Assembly (NCBI RefSeq): GCF_000622365.1
Contig: NZ_JASC01000001.1
Span: 62,001-126,000, forward strand
Reading direction: 5' to 3'
DNA length: 64,000 nucleotides
Source of the DNA: Sulfitobacter noctilucae
Lineage (GTDB): Bacteria; Pseudomonadota; Alphaproteobacteria; Rhodobacterales; Rhodobacteraceae
Positions 44,034 to 54,067 of this stretch are shown one piece after another. Numbering within the stretch: position 1 is the first letter of the stretch; each line of letters starts with the position of its first letter. The notes below the pieces were generated by a model. That model saw only the letters and a list, made by a program, of their open reading frames with translations. It did not search any database and was not told the DNA's origin. The position numbers and the translations under genes are program-made.

Positions 44034-45122
44034 ATGAGCCTTGCCCCCGATATCACAGAGCAACTGGCCCGCGCGCGGGCTGATTTGCGTATGGGCGTCC
44101 CCGTGGTGCTGACAGGACCACATCCCGTGTTGGTGCTGGCCGCCGAAACGCTTAGCGCGCAACGGCTGGCCGATATTCTTGCCCTCGGAGGGGAGCCCGT
44201 GCTGACGGTCACGGCCCGGCGTGCCGAAACGTTGAAAGCGCGAGTCTATGACGGGGATCTGGCCCGAATCAAGCTGCCGGACGATGCAACTCCCGCTTGG
44301 GTCCAGAGCATCGCAGACCCGGCCGATGATCTGCGCGTCCCGATGAAAGGGCCGTTCGCCTGTGATCGCGGTGGCGATACGAGCCCGCATCGTACTTCTT
44401 TGGCCTTGGTCAAGGCCGCACGGTTGCTACCTGCGGTTCTCGTGCTTGGCCTTGCCAAGGGCGCGGCCTTTGCTGCCACCCACGGTCTAACGCAGGTTGA
44501 TTGCGCCGCCGCAACCGATGCGCTGACCAGGCGCAGTCCGCTGCAACCAATTGTGCATGCGCGCCTGCCTATGGAAGTCTCGGAAGCCGGGCGTCTGCAT
44601 ATCTTCCGCCCCGATGACGGAGGGGAAGAACATTACGCCATCGAGATCGGTCGCCCTGACCGGGGCAAACCCGTGCTGACGCGCCTGCATTCGGCCTGTT
44701 TCACCGGCGACCTGCTGGGCAGTCTTAAATGCGATTGTGGCCCACAGCTGCGGGCGGCACTGGCTCAGATGGGCAGTGAAGGACACGGCGTCCTGTTGTA
44801 CCTCAATCAAGAGGGGCGCGGCATCGGGCTTGCCAACAAAATGCGCGCCTATTCGCTGCAGGATCAGGGTTTTGACACCGTAGAGGCGAATCACCGACTG
44901 GGGTTCGAGGACGACGAACGTGACTTCCGCCTTGGGGCGGACATTCTGAAATCCATGGGATTCTCGGCCGTGCGTCTGCTGACGAATAATCCACGCAAGG
45001 TCGCGATGATGCGGGACAGCGGTATCGATGTGTCTGAACGGGTGCCTTTGCGTGTGGGCGAAAACCATCACAACACAGGCTATCTTGCGACCAAAGCAGC
45101 GAAATCTGGCCACCTGCTGTGA
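44034..45122 (+). CDS. ribA: GTP cyclohydrolase II with degenerate N-terminal DHBP-synthase-like domain
   Basis: 362 residues. The C-terminal half is a full GTP cyclohydrolase [31 protein letters not shown] with the zinc Cys, then [21 protein letters not shown] and FGV-type substrate loops [11 protein letters not shown]. It makes the first riboflavin intermediate from GTP. Residues 1-180 align in pattern with 3,4-dihydroxy-2-butanone-4-phosphate synthase ([15 protein letters not shown]...LVLAAETL) but lack the acidic RENEGD loop, so that half is probably inactive. It overlaps the next gene by GTGA. Confidence 0.9.
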   Translation: MSLAPDITEQLARARADLRMGVPVVLTGPHPVLVLAAETLSAQRLADILALGGEPVLTVTARRAETLKARVYDGDLARIKLPDDATPAWVQSIADPADDLRVPMKGPFACDRGGDTSPHRTSLALVKAARLLPAVLVLGLAKGAAFAATHGLTQVDCAAATDALTRRSPLQPIVHARLPMEVSEAGRLHIFRPDDGGEEHYAIEIGRPDRGKPVLTRLHSACFTGDLLGSLKCDCGPQLRAALAQMGSEGHGVLLYLNQEGRGIGLANKMRAYSLQDQGFDTVEANHRLGFEDDERDFRLGADILKSMGFSAVRLLTNNPRKVAMMRDSGIDVSERVPLRVGENHHNTGYLATKAAKSGHLL

Positions 45123-45625
45123 CACGGCAAATGTCTGCCTGGGACATGGTGCTGACATCGAAAGGCCTGCGGTTTAGGGGCCAGACCTATCCGTGTACTA
45201 TCGGCAAAGGCGGCGTAACGGAGCGCAAACGCGAAGGCGACGGGGTAACTCCGCGTGGCGTGCATCGCATCGTCGGGATGCTCTACCGCCCTGACAGGCT
45301 GGCGCGCCCTTCCGACTGGGCCATTCCGATCGGCCCCGGTGACCTGTGGTCTGACGACCCGAAAGACCAAGATTACAACAACATGGTCCGTGCCCCCTAT
45401 GCGCCCAGCCACGAAGCGCTGCGGCGGGCTGATCCGCTTTATGATTTGATCCTGCTGACCGACTGGAACTGGCCCCGTGCCGTGCCGGGGCGCGGGTCTG
45501 CGATCTTTATTCACCAGTGGCGGCGGCCCGGATACCCGACGGAAGGTTGTGTCGCACTAAACCGCGCAGATCTGCACCATATCGCCCCGAAAATCCGGCA
45601 CCGAACGCGGCTGATCATCCCCTGA
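45119..45625 (+). CDS. L,D-transpeptidase (YkuD) family protein
   Basis: 168 residues from GTG 45119 within a GTGA overlap. The YkuD catalytic region is present: [24 protein letters not shown], with His and nucleophilic Cys in the HXn-(S/T)XGCVAL pattern. Upstream, [29 protein letters not shown] is the usual first strand set. No signal peptide is seen, and this short type (often DUF-labelled with YkuD) may act on unknown substrates rather than peptidoglycan cross-links. Coupled to ribA only by position, as far as I can tell. Confidence 0.88.
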   Translation: MTRQMSAWDMVLTSKGLRFRGQTYPCTIGKGGVTERKREGDGVTPRGVHRIVGMLYRPDRLARPSDWAIPIGPGDLWSDDPKDQDYNNMVRAPYAPSHEALRRADPLYDLILLTDWNWPRAVPGRGSAIFIHQWRRPGYPTEGCVALNRADLHHIAPKIRHRTRLIIP

Positions 45626-45700
45626 TTTCACCCTTTTCCAAATACCCGACACGACGCTTGCCACAAAGGTATCGCCAGCGTTCGTCTGCAAATTCCAGCT

Positions 45701-46354
45701 TTATCCCGCAACTCTTTCGCCAAATATTGCGGAGCCCACACGGATATGGGTCGCCCCCAGCGCAATCGCGCGCTCGAAATCGCTGCTCATACCCATCGAC
45801 AGTCCCGACAGGCCATTTCGCGCAGCGATCTTGGCGAGCAGGGCAAAGTGAAGCGCCGGTTCTTCATTGACGGGCGGGATACACATCAACCCCTTCACCG
45901 GCAAATCAAGTGCAACGCACTCCGCCACAAAAGCATCGGCGTCGGTGGGCAGGACACCGGCCTTTTGATCCTCCTCGCCCGTGTTGACCTGAACAAACAG
46001 GTCGGGGCATTGGCCCTCTTCCTGCGCAATGCGGGCAATGGCTTTGGCCAGTTTCGGACGGTCCAGCGTGTGTATTGCGTTGAACAGGCCCATCGCAGCG
46101 CGCGTCTTGTTGCTTTGCAAAGGGCCGATCAGATGCAGGTCAATGCCTTTGTAGGTTTCGCGAAATTCCGGCCACTTGCCAGAGGCTTCCTGCACCTTGT
46201 TTTCACCGAAACAGCGATGGCCCTCATCCAGCACCGCCTGAACCCGGGCGTTCGGCTGCACCTTGCTGACCGCAATCAGGGTGACCGATCCGGGCGCACG
46301 CCCTGCATCGGCTTCGGCTTTCGCAATACGGGTTTGGATGTCTTGCAAGCTCAT
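45701..46354 (-). CDS. PLP homeostasis protein YggS/PROSC family
   Basis: 217 residues from ATG 46354. PLP-binding Lys31 is in VTLIAVSKVQPNARVQ; FGENKVQEASGKWPEF, LHLIGPLQSNKTR, LFVQVNTGEEDQKAGV and LSMGMSSDFERAIALGATHIRVGSAIFG follow in order. Members carry PLP on a single-domain alanine-racemase fold without a catalytic role and keep vitamin B6 and amino-acid pools balanced. Monocistronic minus-strand gene, convergent with the L,D-transpeptidase gene. Confidence 0.94.
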   Translation of the reverse strand: MSLQDIQTRIAKAEADAGRAPGSVTLIAVSKVQPNARVQAVLDEGHRCFGENKVQEASGKWPEFRETYKGIDLHLIGPLQSNKTRAAMGLFNAIHTLDRPKLAKAIARIAQEEGQCPDLFVQVNTGEEDQKAGVLPTDADAFVAECVALDLPVKGLMCIPPVNEEPALHFALLAKIAARNGLSGLSMGMSSDFERAIALGATHIRVGSAIFGERVAG

Positions 46355-46400
46355 ATGATTGCCCCTTTGATCAGAGGGGCAAATAACAACAGAGCCGCAC

Positions 46401-46432
46401 AAAAGAAAAGGGGCAGGCCAAAGGCCCGCCCC
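46401..46432 (-). terminator. Rho-independent terminator of the porin gene
   Basis: On the minus strand GGGGCGGGCC pairs with GGCCTGCCCC (10 bp, one G-U) around TTT and is followed by TTTTCTTTT, 24 bases after the porin stop. Confidence 0.93.
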
Positions 46433-46455
46433 AAATCTGTCAGATGACGTTCAAC

Positions 46456-47391
46456 TTAGAAGTTGAAGCGCACACCCAGGTCGGCCAGAGTTGTGCCGGC
46501 GCTGTTGGAAGAGATACCACCGCGGATGGATGTACCGCCACCCATGTCGTGGTGAACACCGATACCGTAGGATGTTTCGGCGAAGTAATCTGCATCCGCA
46601 ACATAGGCTTCAACAACTGTCGCTGCGCCAACGTCGAAACGACCGGCCAGAACAACGTGGTCACCATCGTCGCCGTTATCGGCATACGTCAGTGTTACGT
46701 CTGCTGGGCCGAAGGCACCGTTGATGGACGCTGTCAGCTCTGTGTCTGTGTCAGAGTCGGAGTCCTGTGCACCCAAGGAAACGTTGAAGCTGCCGAAGGA
46801 GTAGCCGACAACAGCCGCGATGCGGTCGTTGACGTCAGAAGCCGACACGTGAACGTTCAGGTCACCAGCGGAGTACGTTACTTCGATACCGTTCTGGCCA
46901 GCTGCGCCGCCCTCGTCGGAGTCGTACGCGTCGCCGCGGAAGTTGTACGCTGTGTAGTCATAGGAGTGACCGGTCAGACCCAGATCGATTGGGTACTGGC
47001 CCTTCATGTACTCCAGAGCGCCGAAGATGTTACCAACGCCGACTTCCAGACCACCTGAACGTGCGAAGAAACGAACGCCGTTGATGCCTGTGCCTACGCG
47101 GTCACCGCGGAAGAAACCGGAAGGTGCGGAACCTGGTGCGCCAACATCAGCTGTGTCGATTGGATCGTCGTTGTCCTGCTGGATACGAACGCGTGCACCA
47201 AATGTGACGCCCATGTCGGACTCAGCTGTCGCGTCGATCTGGAGACGGAAACGGCTTGTCACGGACAGCTCGTTTGGCGCGTCTTCGACATAAAGAAGAC
47301 CAAAGCGGCCGTAGCCACCGAATGTAACGTCTGCTGCTGCAACGCCGGCGGTCGCAACCAGAGCCGTTGTAGCGAAGAGAACTTTTTTCAT
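46456..47391 (-). CDS. Gram-negative porin
   Basis: 311 residues. A signal peptide (MKKVLFATTALVATAGVAAA) is followed by DVTFGGYGRFGLLY, the typical first strand of Rhodobacter-type porins. Many amphipathic strands follow, and the protein ends in Phe (LGVRFNF), the outer-membrane assembly signal. Codon use is that of a highly expressed gene (GTC/GGT/AAC-rich, few rare codons), and a strong terminator follows. It forms trimeric general diffusion pores. The divergent gap to the DUF3576 gene is 286 bp. Confidence 0.94.
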   Translation of the reverse strand: MKKVLFATTALVATAGVAAADVTFGGYGRFGLLYVEDAPNELSVTSRFRLQIDATAESDMGVTFGARVRIQQDNDDPIDTADVGAPGSAPSGFFRGDRVGTGINGVRFFARSGGLEVGVGNIFGALEYMKGQYPIDLGLTGHSYDYTAYNFRGDAYDSDEGGAAGQNGIEVTYSAGDLNVHVSASDVNDRIAAVVGYSFGSFNVSLGAQDSDSDTDTELTASINGAFGPADVTLTYADNGDDGDHVVLAGRFDVGAATVVEAYVADADYFAETSYGIGVHHDMGGGTSIRGGISSNSAGTTLADLGVRFNF

Positions 47392-47492
47392 GAGTTTTCC
47401 CTCGGTTTGAATTGACTGCCCAGACCGGGGAATCCGGAAAGGGTACGAGTGGTGTTTGCATCCAATGCCCCCAGCTTGGCAAGAAACCAGCG

Positions 47493-47504
47493 CATCTGCA
47501 GATG
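47493..47504. repeat. 12-bp perfect palindrome CATCTGCAGATG
   Basis: The palindrome lies in the divergent region between the porin and the DUF3576 lipoprotein, about 100 bp before the porin start. It may be a regulator site; no family is recognised. Confidence 0.4.
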
Positions 47505-47677
47505 ATTGCCCCGACTATTGGTGCAGCTTTGCCACAGTTTGCGCGGCGGCAGCCACAGGTAGGGCTCAAAACCGCCTTTCTTTCCATAGTCCTTACACGA
47601 ATCGCCTGCATCATATGCCTTGCCCAGAATGGACAGCTTGGATAAACCTCTGCACAAACAGGCAAAGGAATATTCGT

Positions 47678-48166
47678 ATGGCTCTCAAGTCCCGCTGCAA
47701 AATGGCCCTCGTGCTCATGCTCGTCGGGTCGCTCGGGGCCTGCGGCTTCGGAAGCCCTGCCACTGAACGCGCTGACGTTTATACCGACCCGACGAATCCC
47801 AATAATATTGAGATGGACCCGAACAACACGATCTGGTCGATCTTTCGCGCCAACAAGGCGGATCAGTCAGTTTCGGTGAACAGGTATCTGTGGTCTGCCT
47901 CTCTTGAAGTGCTCAGCTTTCTGCCTGTGCAATCCATCGACCCTTTCACCGGCGTCATCGTCACCGGCTATGGCACACCGCCAAACGGGGGCCGTGCGTA
48001 TCGTGCCACTGTGCTGATTGACGATCCCGCACTGGATGCCCGCTCGCTTAATGTCGCGCTGCAAACGCAGGGTGGGCGTGCCGTATCCCGCGCCACTGCC
48101 CGTGCGGTCGAAGACGCCATTCTCAGCCGTGCCCGCGAACTACGCATTGCTGCCAATAAATTCTGA
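47678..48166 (+). CDS. DUF3576 lipoprotein
   Basis: 162 residues from ATG 47678 behind AAAGGAAT. The leader ends LVGSLGACGFG, with lipobox Cys22. The mature part contains TIWSIFRANKADQSVSVNRYLW, VQSIDPFTGVIVTGYGTPP and a C-terminal helix, the DUF3576 domain found across alphaproteobacteria. It probably faces the periplasm at the outer membrane; function is unknown. Its terminator separates it from leuS. Confidence 0.9.
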   Translation: MALKSRCKMALVLMLVGSLGACGFGSPATERADVYTDPTNPNNIEMDPNNTIWSIFRANKADQSVSVNRYLWSASLEVLSFLPVQSIDPFTGVIVTGYGTPPNGGRAYRATVLIDDPALDARSLNVALQTQGGRAVSRATARAVEDAILSRARELRIAANKF

Positions 48167-48191
48167 GCCCGCCTTTCGCGCCACATCTCAC

Positions 48192-48229
48192 ACGCCGGGT
48201 TCTGTTTTCACCAAACAGCCCGGCGTTTT
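48192..48229 (+). terminator. Terminator after the DUF3576 gene
   Basis: ACGCCGGG-CTGTTT pairs with AAACAG-CCCGGCGT with a two-base bulge, then TTTT. It sits 25 bases after the stop and 24 bases before leuS. Confidence 0.8.
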
Positions 48230-48253
48230 CCATTCCAGAAGGTCCAACCGCCC

Positions 48254-50800
48254 ATGACCCGTTACACCCCCGCCGAAATCGAAGCCCGCTGGCAGCAGAC
48301 CTGGGAAAAAGACAATATCTTCAAGGCGGTCCGTTCCGCCGATAAGCCGAAGTACTATGTGCTCGAGATGTTCCCCTATCCTTCGGGCCGCATCCACATG
48401 GGGCATGTGCGCAACTATACGATGGGCGACGTGATTGCGCGCTACAAACTTGCGACAGGGCACAATGTGCTGCATCCGATGGGCTGGGACGCCTTTGGTA
48501 TGCCCGCCGAAAACGCGGCGATGGCGATTGGCGGTCACCCCAAAGACTGGACCTACGGCAACATCAAGGACATGCGCGACCAGATGAAGCCGCTGGGCCT
48601 CAGCATTGACTGGTCCCGCGAGTTTGCGACCTGCGACCCCGAATACTATGGACAGCAGCAAGCCCTTTTCCTTGATTTCCTCGCCGAAGGACTGGTCTAT
48701 CGCAAGAACGCCATCGTGAACTGGGATCCGGTGGATATGACCGTTCTGGCGAATGAGCAGGTCGAAGCAGGGCGCGGCTGGCGCTCGGGTGCGCTTGTGG
48801 AACGACGCGAGCTGACCCAATGGTTCTTCAAGATCTCCGAACATTCCGAAGAATTGCTTGCGGCGCTTGATACGCTCGACAACTGGCCTGCCAAGGTGAA
48901 ACTGATGCAAGCTAACTGGATCGGCAAATCACGCGGTCTCCAGTTTGCCTTCTCCACCGTAGAGGCTCCCGAAGGCTTCGACCGGATCGAAGTCTACACT
49001 ACCCGCCCCGATACCCTGCTTGGCGCGTCCTTTGTCGGCATTTCGCCCGATCATCCTCTGGCCAAAGAACTGGAGAGAGATAACGCGGACGTCGCGGCTT
49101 TCTGTGCCGAATGTCGCAAGGGCGGCACCACCGAAGAAGCGATCGAGACCGCCGAGAAGCTGGGCTTTGACACGGGCATCACCGTGCGTCATCCCTTTGA
49201 TACATCCCATGAATTGCCGGTCTACATCGCCAACTTCATCCTGATGGACTACGGCACCGGCGCGATTTTTGGCTGTCCGGCGCATGATGAACGCGACTTT
49301 GACTTCGCGACGAAATACGGACTGCCGATCATCTCGACCTACCTGCCAGGCGAAGACAGCGCGGACGTGCTGGATGAGGCCTATGTGCCCGCCAAGACCG
49401 AGAAAGTATTCTACAATCGCGGTTTCGCAGGAGAGCAATGGCAGACCGGAAACGAGGCCATCGACGCCGCCATCGCATTTTGCGAATCCAATGGGGTGGG
49501 TCAGGGCGTCACCAAATTCCGCCTGCGCGATTGGGGCTTGTCGCGCCAGCGCTACTGGGGCTGCCCGATCCCTGTGGTGCACTGCGACGACTGCGGTGTT
49601 GTGCCGGAAAAGAAAGAGAACCTGCCGATTGAGCTGCCTTACGATGTCAGCTTTGACACGCCCGGCAATCCGCTTGACCGTCACCCCACATGGCGCGACT
49701 GCGCCTGCCCGTCCTGCGGCAAACCTGCCAAGCGCGAAACCGACACGATGGACACCTTCGTTGATTCCTCGTGGTATTTCGCCCGCTTCACAGCGCCACA
49801 TGCCGACACGCCTACCAATATGGAAGACGCTGCCTATTGGATGAATGTCGATCAGTACATCGGCGGCATCGAACACGCGATTCTGCACCTGCTCTATTCA
49901 CGCTTCTTTGCCCGCGCGATGGAAATGACCGGCCATTTGCCGAAATCTGCGAACGAGCCGTTCGACGCGCTCTTTACGCAAGGCATGGTGACGCACGAGA
50001 TCTATCAGACACGCGATGCAAACAATCGCCCCGTCTACCACCTCCCCGAAGAGGTAACAGACGGGAAGCTTGCCGATGGCACGCAAGTCGAGATTATCCC
50101 CTCGGCCAAAATGTCCAAGTCCAAGAAGAACGTCGTAGACCCGTTGAACATCATCTCGAACTACGGCGCGGACACCGCGCGTTGGTTTGTCCTCTCCGAT
50201 TCGCCCCCCGAGCGGGACGTGGAATGGACAGCCTCCGGTGCCGAGGCCGCGTTCAAGCATCTTGGCCGCGTGTGGAATATCAGCGACCGGATCGTCACGA
50301 TGAACGCGGATGCCAAAGGCACGGGCGACGAAGAGTTGCTGCGTGCCATGCACAAAACCATCCATGACGTGACAATGGGCGTGGAATCCTTTGGCTTCAA
50401 CGCAGCCATCGCCAAGCTTTATGCCTTCACCGCCACCTTGCAGAAATCCAAGGCGGGTCATGCTGCCCAGCGTGAGGCAATCATGACGCTGGCACAGTTG
50501 ATGTCACCGATGACGCCGCATCTGGCCGAGGACATTTGGGAACGGCAGGGCGGTACCGGCCTGATTGCCACCGCCCCTTGGCCCAAAGTGGACGAGGCGA
50601 TGCTGGTTGATGATACGGTCACCCTGCCGATCCAGATCAACGGCAAGCGTCGCGCAGAAATACAGGTTCCCGCCGACATGCCGAAGGAAGAGGTTGAAAA
50701 AATCGCACTGGCCCATGAAGCTGTAGTCAGAACACTTGATGGTGCGGCACCCAAGAAGGTCATTGTCGTGCCCGGACGGATTGTGAATGTCGTTGCCTGA
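48254..50800 (+). CDS. leuS: Leucyl-tRNA synthetase
   Basis: 848 residues. The class I motifs are [15 protein letters not shown] (HIGH, about residue 45) and [13 protein letters not shown] (KMSKS, about 618). The CP1 editing domain spans about 225-420 ([38 protein letters not shown] with the editing Asp). The Trp-rich catalytic lid region [14 protein letters not shown] is present. It attaches leucine to tRNA-Leu. It overlaps lptE by 14 bases, and lptE overlaps holA by four, forming the usual leuS-lptE-holA operon. Confidence 0.97.
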   Translation: MTRYTPAEIEARWQQTWEKDNIFKAVRSADKPKYYVLEMFPYPSGRIHMGHVRNYTMGDVIARYKLATGHNVLHPMGWDAFGMPAENAAMAIGGHPKDWTYGNIKDMRDQMKPLGLSIDWSREFATCDPEYYGQQQALFLDFLAEGLVYRKNAIVNWDPVDMTVLANEQVEAGRGWRSGALVERRELTQWFFKISEHSEELLAALDTLDNWPAKVKLMQANWIGKSRGLQFAFSTVEAPEGFDRIEVYTTRPDTLLGASFVGISPDHPLAKELERDNADVAAFCAECRKGGTTEEAIETAEKLGFDTGITVRHPFDTSHELPVYIANFILMDYGTGAIFGCPAHDERDFDFATKYGLPIISTYLPGEDSADVLDEAYVPAKTEKVFYNRGFAGEQWQTGNEAIDAAIAFCESNGVGQGVTKFRLRDWGLSRQRYWGCPIPVVHCDDCGVVPEKKENLPIELPYDVSFDTPGNPLDRHPTWRDCACPSCGKPAKRETDTMDTFVDSSWYFARFTAPHADTPTNMEDAAYWMNVDQYIGGIEHAILHLLYSRFFARAMEMTGHLPKSANEPFDALFTQGMVTHEIYQTRDANNRPVYHLPEEVTDGKLADGTQVEIIPSAKMSKSKKNVVDPLNIISNYGADTARWFVLSDSPPERDVEWTASGAEAAFKHLGRVWNISDRIVTMNADAKGTGDEELLRAMHKTIHDVTMGVESFGFNAAIAKLYAFTATLQKSKAGHAAQREAIMTLAQLMSPMTPHLAEDIWERQGGTGLIATAPWPKVDEAMLVDDTVTLPIQINGKRRAEIQVPADMPKEEVEKIALAHEAVVRTLDGAAPKKVIVVPGRIVNVVA

Positions 50801-51284
50801 TACAAGGTTAAATCGCCGCTTTTTCCTATTGGCCCCGCTGGCACTGGCCGCCTGCGGGTTTGAACCTGTCTATGGGCCCGGCGGCACCGGGACGCTTTTG
50901 CAAGGGCGCGTGCAAGTGGATGCTCCAGACGATCAGGACAGCTATATCCTCGTGCGCGAGTTGGAAGAGCGGTTGGGCCGCGGCGGCGACAATGCCGCTT
51001 TTGCGCTGTCCACCAGCATCCGTACCACCGTCGCACAGCTTGCTGTGGACCGCGAAGGCGACACGAACAGGTTCAACCGGATCGCCGTGGTCGACTATGC
51101 GCTGCGCAATCTTGAGACGGGCAGCATCGTCACCTCTGGCCAGGTCGAGAACTTTGTAGGCTATTCCGCAACCGGCACCACGATTGTTACGCTTGCCGGG
51201 GCGCAGGATGCGCAGAAACGTTTGATGAACATCATGGCCGACCAGATCGTAACCCGGCTCTATGCGGCCGATCTGGGCGGATGA
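50787..51284 (+). CDS. lptE: LPS-assembly lipoprotein LptE
   Basis: 165 residues. The leader [19 protein letters not shown] has lipobox Cys23 with the GF-x-P-x-YG start usual for LptE. The rest ([41 protein letters not shown]) fits the alpha/beta fold. It plugs the LptD barrel that inserts LPS in the outer membrane. Position between leuS and holA supports the call, since LptE sequence conservation is low. Confidence 0.92.
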   Translation: MSLPDTRLNRRFFLLAPLALAACGFEPVYGPGGTGTLLQGRVQVDAPDDQDSYILVRELEERLGRGGDNAAFALSTSIRTTVAQLAVDREGDTNRFNRIAVVDYALRNLETGSIVTSGQVENFVGYSATGTTIVTLAGAQDAQKRLMNIMADQIVTRLYAADLGG

Positions 51285-52279
51285 AGCTTTCCCCTCGCGA
51301 TGCAGGTGCCTATTTCGCCAAACCTGATCCGGCCAAAACGGGCGTTCTAATTTTTGGCAGTGACGCCATGCGCGTGGCGCTCAAGCGTCAGGAACTGCTG
51401 AAATCCTTGCTTGGTCCGAACGCGGAAGAAGAGATGCGCCTGACACGCATCCCGGCGGCAGAGCTGCGCCGTGATCCCGCAATGCTTATGGATGCGATCA
51501 AGGCGGTGGGATTTTTCCCCGGCCCGCGTGCGGCCTTTGTCGAAGATGTGAATGATACGGTTGCCGCCGCAGTCATCGGCGCGCTTGGCGAATGGCAACA
51601 GGGTGATGCGCAGATCATCGTTACAGGCGGCGATTTGAAAAAGACCTCAAAGGTCCGCAAGGCGTTTGAAGGCCATCCTGCCGCCTATGCCGCTGCGATC
51701 TATGACAACCCGCCCGACCGAGGCGAGATCGAGCGCATGCTGACCGACGCAAAACTCGTGCCCGAAGGCGATGCGATGGCCGTATTGGTCGATCTGGCCC
51801 GCGCCATTGATCCCGGTGATTTCCGCCAGACGCTGGAAAAGCTCTCGCTCTACAAGCTGAACGACACATCGCCGCTAACCCCCGATGACATTGCCGCCTG
51901 TGCGCCCACATCGACCGAAGCAGATGTCGACGATATCTTGCATGTGGTGGCCGAAGCCCGCGCCACTGACATCGGTCCGGTGATGAACAAGCTACAGGCG
52001 CAAGGTGTCACTGCCGTGACCTTGACGATTATGGCCACGCGCCATTTCCGAACGCTCTACCGCATTGCCGCCAATCCGGGCGCGCCGATCTATGGCGTGC
52101 GCGACCGTGATCGCGTGGCGCGGCAGGCCAAAAGCTGGGGGGCTGCTAATCTTGAGCTGGCCCTGGGCGTGTTGACAGATACCGACCTCACGCTGCGCTC
52201 TGCCGCGCAGACGGCACCGGCGCTGGCGCTGGTGGAACGCGCGTTTATTCGCCTCGCCATGCTGGGCGCGCGCCGCTAA
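51281..52279 (+). CDS. holA: DNA polymerase III delta subunit
   Basis: 332 residues. The N-terminal AAA+-like domain has GVLIFGSDAMRVALKRQELL, LTRIPAAELRRDPAMLMDAI and FPGPRAAFVEDVNDTVAAAV without a working Walker A, as expected for delta. The collar domain follows (MATRHFRTLYRIAANPG...). Delta is the wrench of the clamp loader, opening the beta sliding clamp. It starts inside the lptE stop (ATGA). Confidence 0.93.
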   Translation: MKLSPRDAGAYFAKPDPAKTGVLIFGSDAMRVALKRQELLKSLLGPNAEEEMRLTRIPAAELRRDPAMLMDAIKAVGFFPGPRAAFVEDVNDTVAAAVIGALGEWQQGDAQIIVTGGDLKKTSKVRKAFEGHPAAYAAAIYDNPPDRGEIERMLTDAKLVPEGDAMAVLVDLARAIDPGDFRQTLEKLSLYKLNDTSPLTPDDIAACAPTSTEADVDDILHVVAEARATDIGPVMNKLQAQGVTAVTLTIMATRHFRTLYRIAANPGAPIYGVRDRDRVARQAKSWGAANLELALGVLTDTDLTLRSAAQTAPALALVERAFIRLAMLGARR

Positions 52280-52298
52280 TTTTCAGGGAGAAAGAACA

Positions 52299-52892
52299 AT
52301 GTATACCGTTATTGGATCGACCAAATCACGCGCCTTTCGGGTCATGTGGATGCTCGAGGAAATGGGCGAGGATTATATCCAGATCGACGCTGGCCCGCGC
52401 TCGGACGAGGCCAAGAAATACAATCCTTCGGGCAAGATCCCCGCGCTTCTGGATGGCGACGAGGTTCTGACTGATTCTGTGGCGATCATGACCTATTTGG
52501 CCGACAAACATGGCAAACTGACCGCGCCCGCTGGCACCATCGCGCGCGCGAAACAGGATGCTGTGACCTTCTGGCTGATCGACGAATTCGACGCGATCCT
52601 TTGGGCGGCGGCCAAACACAGCTTTGTTTTTCCCGAAGACAAGCGTGTGCCAGAGATCAAGGACAGTCTGAAGGCCGAATTCATACGCGCCGCGGATTTA
52701 CTGACAGAACGTCTGGAAGGCCCGTATCTCTTGGGTGACCAGATGACCCATGCGGACATTCTGGCGGTGCATTGCATCAACTGGTCGATCGGAGCAGGCT
52801 TTCCCCGCATCAACGACAAGCTTGGTGCCTGGGCCAAGACGATGCGCGAGCGGGATGCCTTCAAAGCCGCGCAAGCCAAAGTCGCTGGTTAG
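52299..52892 (+). CDS. Glutathione S-transferase family protein
   Basis: 197 residues with an AGGGAGAAAG ribosome-binding site. The thioredoxin-like N-terminal domain has IGSTKSRAFRVMWMLEEMG, YNPSGKIPALLDGDEVLTDSVAI (cis-Pro and the glutathione-contacting acidic-Ser pair). The C-terminal helical domain has LEGPYLLGDQMTHADILAVHC with the N-capping box. The Ser/Arg at the active-site position suggests a non-Tyr class. Substrate unknown. Its TAG stop overlaps the convergent flavoprotein stop by four bases. Confidence 0.92.
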   Translation: MYTVIGSTKSRAFRVMWMLEEMGEDYIQIDAGPRSDEAKKYNPSGKIPALLDGDEVLTDSVAIMTYLADKHGKLTAPAGTIARAKQDAVTFWLIDEFDAILWAAAKHSFVFPEDKRVPEIKDSLKAEFIRAADLLTERLEGPYLLGDQMTHADILAVHCINWSIGAGFPRINDKLGAWAKTMRERDAFKAAQAKVAG

Positions 52893-54067
52893 GGTTTAAT
52901 CCAATTGGCGGCTTGTTGTCCCGCCCATCGGCCTGTCGCAAGGCAGGCCGAGATCAGATAACCGCCCGTCGGGGCTTCCCAGTCCAACATTTCGCCAGCG
53001 GCGAACACTCCTGGCACATCCCGCAGCATCAGGCTTTCGTTCAACGCGGCAAAAGGGATCCCACCCGCCGTTGAAATCGCCTCATCCATCGGGCGCAGCC
53101 CTGTGTTGTTGATTGGTACGGCTTTGATCAGCCGCGCTGTCGCCCGCAGCCCTTCAGGCAAGGGCCGTGCCATTTCCTGTAGCAGCGCAATTTGCACAGG
53201 CGTCAGCCGCAGGGTCTTGCGCAGATGGTTCGCAAAGCTGGCTTTGCCACGGGGCGCTTGCAGCTTGGTCGTGATCTGCGGCACCGTCATATCGGGCAGC
53301 AGATCAAGCATCAGGTCATGCCCTTCACGCACGCCGCGCGACACGGAATAGACGCCGCCGCCTTCCAATCCGCGGGCGGACAATGTCGCCTCGCCGCGCG
53401 AAACATAGGGCCCTGACGACCAACCCACCCCCTTAAGCGCCGCCCCGAAGTGTTTGGTCATATGGTCCGACCATGCCACCTGAACGCCTGCGTTCGATCC
53501 GGCAAAGGGGGCGAGTTTGATGCCTTTGTCTGCAAGGATGGACGCCCAGTCTCCCGTCGCACCCAGTCGCGACCAGCTTGCCCCGCCAAGGGCCAGAACG
53601 GTGGCATCAGCGGCAAGGGTCCGGGGACCATCCGGTGTCTCAAAGCGTAGTTTATCGTCGGTCCATCCTTGCCAATACCAACGCGTGTTTACCATAACCC
53701 CCAGATCGCCCAGCCGTCCCATCCATGCCCGCAAAAGCGGCGAGGCTTTCATGACATTGGGAAACACACGACCGGTCGAGCCGGTAAAGACCTCCTGCCC
53801 CAAACCACGCGCCCAGTCCTGCACCGCTTCAGCGTCAAAGGCATCCAGCATTGGCGTCAGCGGGCTGCGTGCCTTGGCAAAGGCTTCTTTGAACGGCACG
53901 GCGGGTTCGTCCTTGGTCAGGTTCAACCCTGACTTGCCCGCCATCAGAAACTTGCGCCCGACAGAGGGTTTTCCCTCGCAAATCGTGACGCGCACCCCCG
54001 CTTGGGCAAGCGTTTCGGCAGCCATCAACCCTGCGGGGCCGGCCCCGATGACAACTGCATGGCTCAT
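52889..54067 (-). CDS. HI0933/BaiN-like flavoprotein (TIGR03862 type)
   Basis: 392 residues. It opens with a Rossmann FAD site HAVVIGAGPAGLMAAETLAQ, followed by the family's GRKFLMAGKSGLNLTKDEP motif. Later motifs are TVLALGGASWSRLGATGDWASIL and PGVFAAGEMLDWEAPTGGYLISACLATG. The family includes BaiN-type reductases, but most members have no proven substrate. It starts 1 bp beyond the MscS stop codon overlap (shared ATGA-type junction at 54064-54067), suggesting co-transcription with that channel gene. Confidence 0.9.
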   Translation of the reverse strand: MSHAVVIGAGPAGLMAAETLAQAGVRVTICEGKPSVGRKFLMAGKSGLNLTKDEPAVPFKEAFAKARSPLTPMLDAFDAEAVQDWARGLGQEVFTGSTGRVFPNVMKASPLLRAWMGRLGDLGVMVNTRWYWQGWTDDKLRFETPDGPRTLAADATVLALGGASWSRLGATGDWASILADKGIKLAPFAGSNAGVQVAWSDHMTKHFGAALKGVGWSSGPYVSRGEATLSARGLEGGGVYSVSRGVREGHDLMLDLLPDMTVPQITTKLQAPRGKASFANHLRKTLRLTPVQIALLQEMARPLPEGLRATARLIKAVPINNTGLRPMDEAISTAGGIPFAALNESLMLRDVPGVFAAGEMLDWEAPTGGYLISACLATGRWAGQQAANWIKP

